A DNA stretch of 5,546 bases from Candidatus Zixiibacteriota bacterium (lineage in GTDB: Bacteria > Zixibacteria > MSB-5A5 > CAIYYT01), in NCBI GenBank assembly GCA_023134875.1, contig JAGLUH010000313.1, positions 1-5,546 on the forward strand, read 5' to 3'. The position numbers were made by a program, and so were the translations under genes. Positions 1 through 5,546 of this stretch are shown piece by piece. The notes under the pieces are model-generated. The model saw nothing but the letters and a program-made list of their open reading frames with translations, ran no database searches and was not told the origin of the DNA. Each line of letters begins with the position of its first letter. The stretch's first letter is position 1.

Positions 1-1377
1 AAGCTGACATTTTATGGTGGCGCGGAAACGACCACCGGATCAATGCATCTGCTCGAAGTGGAAGGTTCTCCGATTCTCCTTGACTGTGGCCTGTTTCAGG
101 GTAACCGCAAGAAAGCATACGAACTGAACCGCAATCTTCCCTTTAATGCCGCCAAGCTGGATACCGTCCTTCTTTCCCACGCCCATATCGATCACTCCGG
201 CAACTTGCCGAGTTTGCACAAGAATGGTTTCACGGAGAAGGTCTTCTGCACCCATGCCACCCGTGACCTGGCTAGCGTCATGCTCAAAGATTCCGCTTAT
301 ATCCAGGTGCGCGACGCCGAGTATTTGCGGAAGCGGGGAAAGAAAGTCTATGGTCCCCTCTACGATGTTGCCGAGGCGGAACTGACCATCTGGCATTTTG
401 CCGCAGTCAATTATCGGCAGCCTTTTCGTATTCATCCGCAGATCAAGGTAGAGTTCTTCGATGCCGGCCACGTGCTGGGATCAGCGTTGACCAAGCTGCA
501 TATCACCCGCAACGGCGAAGTGACAACTGTGGTTTATGCGGTCGACCTCGGACGCAAAGACCTGCCGATTCTGCGCAATCCCCAGAATGTCGGCGATGCC
601 GATTACCTGATCCTTGAGTCGACCTACGGCGGCCGTTACCACAGCGACATAAACGAGGCGGGCGCGGATCTGGCGGAGATAGTCAATCATACCTACAAAC
701 GGGGCGGCAAACTGATTATCCCCGCCTTCAGCCTGGAGCGCACGCAGGAACTGGTCTACGTGCTGCGCGATCTCAAGCGCGATAAAGAAATCCCCGATCT
801 GCCGATCTATATCGATTCACCCCTTGCGGTCAATATCACCGACATCTTCCGGCTGCATCCGGAGTGTTTCGATGATGAAACCAATGAACTGCTGGCGATC
901 GAAGAGGACCCCCTTGGCGGTGATAGGTGTCACTATGTGCGCAGTGTCGAGGCATCTAAGAGACTAAATCATACTTCCGGCTCGCATATCATCATATCCG
1001 CGTCAGGCATGTGCGAGGCGGGACGGATTCTGCATCATCTCCTGCACAACGTGGAAAACCCCAACAACACGGTACTTTTTGTCGGTTACCAGGCGGAACA
1101 CACCCTGGGACGCCGTATGGTCGACGGCGCCAAGGAAATCAGGGTGTTCGGCGATCTATACAAGATGAATGCTGAAGTGGTGCGTCTCGACAGTTTCTCC
1201 GCTCACGCCGATGAAAACGATCTGGTCGACTACGTCGCCGGTCTGCACCCGAAACCGAAACAGATTTTCTTAGTGCATGGCGAACAAAAAGCAAGAACCA
1301 AACTACACCAGGCGCTGGGGGAAAAGCTTCACATCGACGCCACTCTGCCCCATTACGGCGAGACGTTCGAGTTGTAG
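1..1377 (+). CDS. MBL-fold / beta-CASP ribonuclease family protein (5' edge partial)
   Basis: The frame is open from base 1 and shows 458 residues, about the family's usual length. The first visible residues (KLTFYGGAETTTGS) are the normal first strand of this family, so the true start probably lies just left of the window. ATG at 43 would delete that strand and is rejected. Counting from base 1, the metal-binding motif HAHIDH is residues 60-65, DAGH is 154-157 and the metal-ligand Asp is D182. Beta-CASP motif A is E206 in ESTYGG, motif B is H402 in FSAHAD and motif C is H426 in LVHGE. The beta-CASP insert (about 239-370) includes SGMCEAGR from 335. The His at motif C is the RNA-type rather than DNA-type residue. 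By family knowledge this is a cytoplasmic zinc-dependent RNA endo/exonuclease related to CPSF73 and TTHA0252; its natural substrate is unknown. All catalytic residues are present. D182 sits in AVDLGR, where SGDLGR is commoner. The C-terminus (GETFEL) is a natural-looking end. Confidence 0.93.
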   Translation, partial: KLTFYGGAETTTGSMHLLEVEGSPILLDCGLFQGNRKKAYELNRNLPFNAAKLDTVLLSHAHIDHSGNLPSLHKNGFTEKVFCTHATRDLASVMLKDSAYIQVRDAEYLRKRGKKVYGPLYDVAEAELTIWHFAAVNYRQPFRIHPQIKVEFFDAGHVLGSALTKLHITRNGEVTTVVYAVDLGRKDLPILRNPQNVGDADYLILESTYGGRYHSDINEAGADLAEIVNHTYKRGGKLIIPAFSLERTQELVYVLRDLKRDKEIPDLPIYIDSPLAVNITDIFRLHPECFDDETNELLAIEEDPLGGDRCHYVRSVEASKRLNHTSGSHIIISASGMCEAGRILHHLLHNVENPNNTVLFVGYQAEHTLGRRMVDGAKEIRVFGDLYKMNAEVVRLDSFSAHADENDLVDYVAGLHPKPKQIFLVHGEQKARTKLHQALGEKLHIDATLPHYGETFEL

Positions 1378-1495
1378 CCCTTTCCTTCGCTGGAAACGTC
1401 CCGCTGACCTGGCTGGCTCGAAGTAAGAGAAAAAGCGATCTTTCAGGAAAGAGACCGAGAACTCGACAAGGCAAGAGAAAGGAAAAGACAAAAAC

Positions 1496-1513
1496 GCCGG
1501 AATAGATACCGGC
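1496..1513. repeat. Short inverted repeat GCCGG-N8-CCGGC
   Basis: A 5-bp perfect stem (GCCGG at 1496-1500, CCGGC at 1509-1513) encloses an 8-base AT-rich loop. Read on the - strand, the second arm is followed by GTTTTTG, which gives it the look of a weak intrinsic terminator for leftward transcription. On the + strand it is followed by AAAACAAC, so it is not a terminator for the beta-CASP gene. The stem is short and may have no function. Confidence 0.3.
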
Positions 1514-1533
1514 AAAACAACTAAAATACCAAT

Positions 1534-1546
1534 GGACATAATGTCC
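1534..1546. promoter_or_regulatory. Perfect palindrome GGACAT-A-ATGTCC, candidate operator
   Basis: A perfect 6+1+6 palindrome (GGACATAATGTCC) lies in non-coding DNA 139 bases upstream of the HEPN start codon. Its size and symmetry match sites bound by dimeric helix-turn-helix regulators. No regulator gene is seen in the window and no second copy was found by eye in the leader. The operator role is inference from position and symmetry only. Confidence 0.3.
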
Positions 1547-1685
1547 CTAACCAACTAACTTGCATTCAGCTATATTCCAATTCCGGGTCAACCGGTACAG
1601 ATCTTGTTCTTGAGCGTATCTGGCAGGAAACGGACGCTTACGCAGGTCAGTTCGACTGCCGCACGATAGTCCAGTAGTATCAACC

Positions 1686-3140
1686 ATGACTCAGAAAGCA
1701 AACCTAAAGCTAATAAGCATCTTCCCGGGATTAGTCCTTAGGCAGGAACTACCCGAATACTTTGCCTTCGAAGGCCCGGGGTCTGCGCTAACGGACATCC
1801 GCATCGGTGAGGCAAGACTTGTTTCACTAAACAGTTTCCTAAACCGACCAGATGGTGTTTCAGAGGATACGCTCGAGCTCCTTAAAAAAGTACAGGCAAA
1901 AATCGTAGATAACACTGGCACCCCGATATCCGAGTTCAGCCTTCTTGTTGAACATGAGAACGACCTTTCTTGGTACAAAAGACCCATACTTAAGAATCAT
2001 ACTATTGTGGGGTATCTATATCATACCAACTACCTCGACCATACGGCACCCTTTGACTTTGTGGTGGTTGAGGCTTACCAAAGCGGGGGCCACCGATTAG
2101 TTGCGCGTCGCCGGGCCCAACTCTGGTTCCCAGATGCTAGGATTGTCTTCAGTCTCCCTGCGAACCAAAGGCATCGGCACCCTCTCCTACTGTATTCAGA
2201 ATCCGATAAGCTTCTGATCGACACCCTGCAAAAAGTACGGGAAACGCGCAACGACGCCTATTGGAGAATAATAAACGCCCTAAGCCTCTTTAACCAAGCT
2301 TGCGCATCACTTGATACGTATCCTGATTCCGCAGTGGTTCTTATGGTTAGTGCATTCGAGTCACTACTGGCACTTCCGAGGAGTGCCAAGAAGGATCACT
2401 TTGGATACGTTCTCAGTTTGCTATGGGGGCAACATCAAAAGATCCGCGGGTGGGCTGAAAAGCTCTATGAGCTGCGTAGCCGTCTCGTTCACGGTGCCGT
2501 GATATCCGACGCGGAACTTCTTGCATCGGAGTATCACCACTACCCTCACGTGGAAATCGCCAGGGAGATGTTTCCCCCAATGCTGCTTCTTGTTTTGGAC
2601 AGCATGGGCTTCCTGGTCGTTAGCGTCGATTTCAAGGTCAATGCCCTCAGCGATGCTCTGAATCTTATCGTATCCAATCAAGAGAAATACAGAATGATCC
2701 TGAAGCAGACCTCGAATCTCACGTATGAAAGGCTCAAAACTGACAGAAAGTTGTACAAGTGGTTAATCTTGATGATTGAGGGGCTGACGCTCACAGATGA
2801 TTCTGGTAGGAAGTTGGAGGGGAATGTTCTGCGATTGGTCTACGACATTGCGACCGCGTGGATCAACGCTGATCTCCAGTTATTTAGGTCCCAAGAGGGG
2901 AAACCGGGCTATGGCTGGGTGAAAAACCATGTGACCTTACTCAGCGAAGTTTCTTCCCTTCTTGTGGAACTCCAGAAGATGAATTGGCCTCCACGCGATA
3001 GGCTTGCCTATACGAGAAAATGGATTGAATTCCAGGAAGCAATAACGAAGCTTGAGCCCATTGTCCATGCTGGCGAGAAATTCCATTTTACAGTTGCAGA
3101 GTTTTTGGATCGTTGTACTCAGCATGTAGGCGCCCATTAG
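1686..3140 (+). CDS. HEPN-domain protein, putative ribonuclease (Apea-like HEPN type)
   Basis: This 484-residue soluble protein has no signal peptide or clear membrane span. Residues 1-190 form an unassigned, probably alpha/beta N-terminal region. A HEPN-like helical domain follows at about 190-310, starting with a helix near YWRIINALSLFNQA. It contains the acidic helix AFESLLAL (E225) and the signature RSRLVHG, with R264 and H269 spaced as R-x4-H. That Arg/His pair forms the metal-independent RNase site in catalytic HEPN proteins, and the YxxRSxxVHG context is typical of Apea-like HEPN domains. Residues about 330-484 are helical and unrecognised. Family members act as toxins or phage-defence effectors (ApeA, RnlA, the HEPN toxin of HEPN-MNT pairs); that role here is inference. 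ATG 1686 is the only standard start in a frame open from 1614, yet no Shine-Dalgarno is visible ahead of it, suggesting weak translation. Codon use (ATA, CTA, AGA, AGG) and lower GC (about 42-58% in sampled lines) differ from the flanking genes. No antitoxin partner is evident. Confidence 0.82.
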   Translation: MTQKANLKLISIFPGLVLRQELPEYFAFEGPGSALTDIRIGEARLVSLNSFLNRPDGVSEDTLELLKKVQAKIVDNTGTPISEFSLLVEHENDLSWYKRPILKNHTIVGYLYHTNYLDHTAPFDFVVVEAYQSGGHRLVARRRAQLWFPDARIVFSLPANQRHRHPLLLYSESDKLLIDTLQKVRETRNDAYWRIINALSLFNQACASLDTYPDSAVVLMVSAFESLLALPRSAKKDHFGYVLSLLWGQHQKIRGWAEKLYELRSRLVHGAVISDAELLASEYHHYPHVEIAREMFPPMLLLVLDSMGFLVVSVDFKVNALSDALNLIVSNQEKYRMILKQTSNLTYERLKTDRKLYKWLILMIEGLTLTDDSGRKLEGNVLRLVYDIATAWINADLQLFRSQEGKPGYGWVKNHVTLLSEVSSLLVELQKMNWPPRDRLAYTRKWIEFQEAITKLEPIVHAGEKFHFTVAEFLDRCTQHVGAH

Positions 3141-3503
3141 CCGATCTATACAGGGTGCTATTATCCTATTGGTGTTCCGATCACTCAGTACCCGCTTCCG
3201 AGACTTACTCCTGTTCTTCTCATACATTTGTTCCTGAAGAAGCTCAATCTTTATATCCATGATGGGTTCCCCACCTACAGCCGAGATCGGTCTACACTGG
3301 ACGCCCCGCGGGCTTCTGTGGCTGGAATTGGCCTATCTTCTTGCTACATTTGCAGTTGTTCTTCCGGGTAGCGCTTTGCTGCTACGTACTGAAAAAAAAT
3401 CGATGTCAACGCTACGTCTCAATCGGAAATATCTCTTTCAAAATCAGAGTTACCTATTAGAGACAGAGTGAAGTCAAGAACGCAGGGCCCCTGACTTACA
3501 TGC
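3141..3503. other. Gene-poor stretch between convergent HEPN and transporter genes
   Basis: These 363 bases separate two convergent genes and contain no confident gene. One doubtful small frame (3259-3471) is listed separately. Two weak inverted repeats are visible: GTAGC/GCTAC at 3368-3372 and 3381-3385, followed by a run of eight A on the + strand, and AAGTCA/TGACTT at 3471-3476 and 3492-3497 around a 15-base loop. Neither has a T-run on the side needed to end transcription of either gene, so no intrinsic terminator can be supported. Confidence 0.5.
3259..3471 (+). CDS. Doubtful small membrane-protein ORF (70 aa)
   Basis: This frame would encode 70 residues with one hydrophobic stretch of about 20 residues (LLWLELAYLLATFAVVLPGS, about residues 19-38), followed by a basic segment (RTEKKS). 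Two consecutive ATG codons (3259, 3262) begin the frame. The only purine-rich stretch upstream (GAAGAAG) is too far away, about 18 bases, to serve as a normal ribosome binding site. It lies 118 bases after the HEPN stop on the same strand, so a small co-transcribed membrane partner is conceivable. I do not recognise it. The frame may be open by chance. Confidence 0.2.
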   Translation: MMGSPPTAEIGLHWTPRGLLWLELAYLLATFAVVLPGSALLLRTEKKSMSTLRLNRKYLFQNQSYLLETE

Positions 3504-5546
3504 CTACAACACCGCTGCCCCAATAAAAAGTTGCGGTTGCCAACTTCTGCTGCCCCACAGCAGTTTCAGGATAGCGGGGAGGACGATGACCGAGGTGATA
3601 AAGCAGAGACCGATACCGATGGTTACGACCAAACCGAGGCCGATATAGCCGCGGAAATCGGATGACACCAGCGATCCGAAACCGAGCATGGTAGTAATCG
3701 AAGTGAGCAGGATCGCCTTGCCGATGCTTGACATGGCGTAGCTGAGCCTGGCTTTCCCCTCCACACGGTAGCGATGAATGACATGCACGCCGTCATCGAT
3801 GCCGATACCGATCAGTAGCGGGAAACCGATCACATTGATGATGGTCACCTTGATGCCGAGCGCTCCCATCAAGCCAAAAAGCCATATCACCGCCAGCAAA
3901 AGGGGAAGCAGGGCGGTTATCGCGGTGAGCAGGGAGCGGAAATCGACAAGCAGCAACAGTAGTATCGCCAGCAAGGCGATAGCAAACGCTATGATGCCTT
4001 CTCGTTTGGTGGTCTCGACCATTTCCCGCATGAAAATCGGCGATCCCGTCGCCTGGGGCGCGTTACGCAGAATCGTCTTCAGAAAAGGACTGGTAAACAG
4101 CCCGTCCCAGACATCGTTTTTTGAGTAAAACGCCATCAGGAAATGCGAACCGTCCGCGCTGACGTAATGCTCACGAAAGGATTCCGGCACCATCGCCAGA
4201 GTGATCATCGTCGTATCGCTCATCTCCGTAATACGCTGCTTCATTATGTTCCGGAAAAATGCCTGATAGTCGCCGAGCCGGACGACAGCTTCCGGATGGT
4301 CACGAAGATAGCCCGCTAACTCTTCAGCATGGTTGCTGCCGACCTGGTTGCCGTCCTCATTGAGGCCGACAAACTGGTTGGCCTTGTCGAAAACCCGATC
4401 AAGCCCGCTGGTGTATGCCATCGATGAGATTTCGATGATGTTGTCACTGAAACGATGCAACTGCTCGACAAGAGCTTTCGTATCAATTGCCACCTCGGCG
4501 AGCAGATCTGCCTGAGCCTCATGTATATCCCGGACATAAGGCAATCGTGCTCTCTGCTTTTTCTCGGAAGGCAACACCGAAGCAATTGATTCCACCATTC
4601 CTACCGCTGGCTGTGAGTAGAGCCGATCCTGTACCTGGTTAACTTCCTCCACCGAGTCATAGATCGCCATCATGTTGTCCGGTGACATGTGAAACCGCTT
4701 GACCAGTTCACGTTGCAGGCGGATCGATTCCAGCCCCTCCGGTTCCAGGTCCATGTAGTTTCGGTTCATGCTCACCCTGGGGATCTGCAGCGCCAGGGCA
4801 ACCGTGATCAGAAGCACAATGCCGACAGTGACCCACGGTCGGGCGGTTGCGATTCGGGTTATTCTCCCCAGGAAACGAAACTCCATGTCGACTCTCTTGA
4901 GATGTTCCCTTCTTGTCATCAACCGCCACAGTTTTTCCTTGGCGACAATGGCCGCCGGCAGCAGGAAGATCGAAGCGAGAAGGCAGGTGATGATGCCGGC
5001 GCCGGTGACAAAGCCGAACTCCTTGAAAGCGGGCGAGCCGATAGTTGTCAGGGAAAGAAAGGCGACCGCCGTTGTCAGGGCGCCGGTGAGCAGGCCGGAA
5101 CCGATTTTCTGGAATGCCTGGGCGATGGCGCCTTCAATCGTTTCTCCCTTGTGACGAAACTCAGAGTAGGCTGACAAAATATGGATAGCATAGTCTATTC
5201 CCAACCCCACCAGCACTATGGAACACATCACGGTGATGATATTAAGTCGACCGATAACAATCTGAGCCAGGCCGATATCCCAGGTGATGCCGGTCAGCAG
5301 CACTAAAAGCGCTAGCAGCGGCCCGCTCCACATCCTGAAGGAAAGCACAAAGATGGCCAGGATCAAAACCGCCGCCATTGCCAGGTTGCGCATGGTATCA
5401 CTGATGCCCGCATCCATCTCGTCACGCATCACTACCTGCATGCCGGTGATGCCGAAATGCACATCAGGGTATTGTATCTTGAACTGACTCAGCCGCGCCT
5501 CAAGAGAATCGACAGCGATAACCGATGGTTCGATTTCATTGACCGA
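3504..5546 (-). CDS. RND superfamily / MMPL-family transporter (5' partial at right edge)
   Basis: The frame is open to base 5546, giving 680 visible residues; the GTG at 5462 is internal, and the true start lies beyond the window. By family knowledge this is a proton-driven inner-membrane exporter, often of lipids or hydrophobic compounds (compare HpnN, MmpL). Visible residues 1 to about 52 are the end of the first periplasmic loop. Five helices (TM2-6, about 55-200) form the first sterol-sensing-like bundle, with the motif GLGIDYAIH (D118). TM7 (about 236-255) leads into a periplasmic loop of about 260 residues (about 256-515). TM8-12 (about 516-660) carry the matching motif GIGIDDGVH (D584, D585). 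These aspartates correspond to proton-relay positions of the family. The protein ends in a short tail. TM1 and most of loop 1, perhaps 150-200 residues, are outside the window. Its substrate cannot be told. It is convergent with the HEPN gene and GC-richer than it. Confidence 0.92.
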   Translation of the reverse strand, partial: SVNEIEPSVIAVDSLEARLSQFKIQYPDVHFGITGMQVVMRDEMDAGISDTMRNLAMAAVLILAIFVLSFRMWSGPLLALLVLLTGITWDIGLAQIVIGRLNIITVMCSIVLVGLGIDYAIHILSAYSEFRHKGETIEGAIAQAFQKIGSGLLTGALTTAVAFLSLTTIGSPAFKEFGFVTGAGIITCLLASIFLLPAAIVAKEKLWRLMTRREHLKRVDMEFRFLGRITRIATARPWVTVGIVLLITVALALQIPRVSMNRNYMDLEPEGLESIRLQRELVKRFHMSPDNMMAIYDSVEEVNQVQDRLYSQPAVGMVESIASVLPSEKKQRARLPYVRDIHEAQADLLAEVAIDTKALVEQLHRFSDNIIEISSMAYTSGLDRVFDKANQFVGLNEDGNQVGSNHAEELAGYLRDHPEAVVRLGDYQAFFRNIMKQRITEMSDTTMITLAMVPESFREHYVSADGSHFLMAFYSKNDVWDGLFTSPFLKTILRNAPQATGSPIFMREMVETTKREGIIAFAIALLAILLLLLVDFRSLLTAITALLPLLLAVIWLFGLMGALGIKVTIINVIGFPLLIGIGIDDGVHVIHRYRVEGKARLSYAMSSIGKAILLTSITTMLGFGSLVSSDFRGYIGLGLVVTIGIGLCFITSVIVLPAILKLLWGSRSWQPQLFIGAAVL

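Larger units (their letters stand above)
1378..1685. other. Gene-poor leader between the beta-CASP gene and the HEPN gene
   Basis: No convincing gene is present in these 308 bases. The left part (about 1421-1495) is strongly purine-rich on the + strand, about 77% A/G by hand count. There is no hairpin followed by a T-run after the beta-CASP stop, so no clear terminator is seen for that gene. A short inverted repeat (1496-1513) and a perfect palindrome (1534-1546) follow. A TATATT at 1571-1576 could be a -10 element, but the best -35 match at normal spacing is only 3 of 6, so I do not call a promoter. A start-less open frame runs from 1525 to 1677 and ends in TAG; it may be a gene remnant or chance. 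Confidence 0.5.

Noticed and set aside
1380..1505. A Lys/Arg-rich reading (LARSKRKSDLSGKRPRT...) in the third + frame, which a frameshift could append to the beta-CASP protein.
   Set aside because: The beta-CASP protein already ends naturally (GETFEL), no slippery site is evident, and the basic reading is expected from any A/G-rich tract.
1303..1554. An 83-residue minus-strand frame with a hydrophobic N-terminus.
   Set aside because: It overlaps the conserved 3' end of the beta-CASP gene, and its hydrophobic start is simply the complement of the purine-rich tract at 1421-1495.
1152..3152. An 11-base direct repeat CGATCTATACA at 1152-1162 and 3142-3152, the second copy right after the HEPN stop.
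   Set aside because: A few 11-base repeats are expected by chance in 5.5 kb, and the first copy is inside the intact beta-CASP coding sequence, so it does not mark an insertion boundary.
2937..3260. A 107-residue minus-strand frame overlapping the end of the HEPN gene, considered as an antitoxin.
   Set aside because: Two thirds of it is antisense to the HEPN coding region, it has no ribosome binding site that I can see, and it resembles no antitoxin family.
3368..3397. Hairpin GTAGC-N8-GCTAC followed by a run of eight A on the + strand, considered as a terminator.
   Set aside because: The homopolymer is A rather than T on the + strand, and on the - strand it lies on the 5' side of the hairpin, so it cannot act as an intrinsic terminator in either direction.
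4689..5174. Long + strand frames of 161 and 128 residues opposite the transporter gene.
   Set aside because: They are antisense shadows of a well-recognised RND coding sequence, with repetitive low-complexity composition and no family resemblance.

Overview
The window carries three substantial genes. On the + strand, starting at the left edge, is an MBL-fold/beta-CASP RNA-processing exonuclease family protein (1-1377), missing at most a codon or a few at its N-terminus. Next on the + strand is a 484-residue protein (1686-3140) with a HEPN domain and an intact R-x4-H motif of the HEPN ribonuclease type. On the - strand, running off the right edge, is an RND/MMPL-family transporter (3504-5546) that has lost its first membrane helix and most of its first periplasmic loop to the window boundary. 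The HEPN gene and the transporter are convergent. Two gene-poor stretches, 1378-1685 and 3141-3503, flank the HEPN gene.

The large RND protein with its long extracytoplasmic loop suggests a Gram-negative bacterium. Moderately GC-rich flanking genes (about 50-65% in lines tallied by hand) and the type of beta-CASP protein would fit a Desulfobacterota-like or other proteobacterial genome. That placement is a guess: there is no rRNA or other marker to confirm it.

The beta-CASP and RND genes look like ordinary chromosomal genes. The block between them (about 1378-3503) looks different. It has lower and more variable GC, frequent rare-type codons (ATA, CTA, AGA, AGG), sparse coding in its edges, and a single HEPN gene of accessory character. 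The simplest reading is that an accessory, possibly defence-related, gene was inserted between two housekeeping-type neighbours. I see no transposase, integrase, tRNA, convincing target duplication or CRISPR array to explain how it arrived, and no partner antitoxin gene can be identified with confidence.

The genes show no obvious shared pathway. The most interesting item is the HEPN protein, with its unassigned N-terminal (about 190 residues) and C-terminal (about 155 residues) regions. A perfect 6-1-6 palindrome lies about 140 bp upstream of its start and could be an operator.
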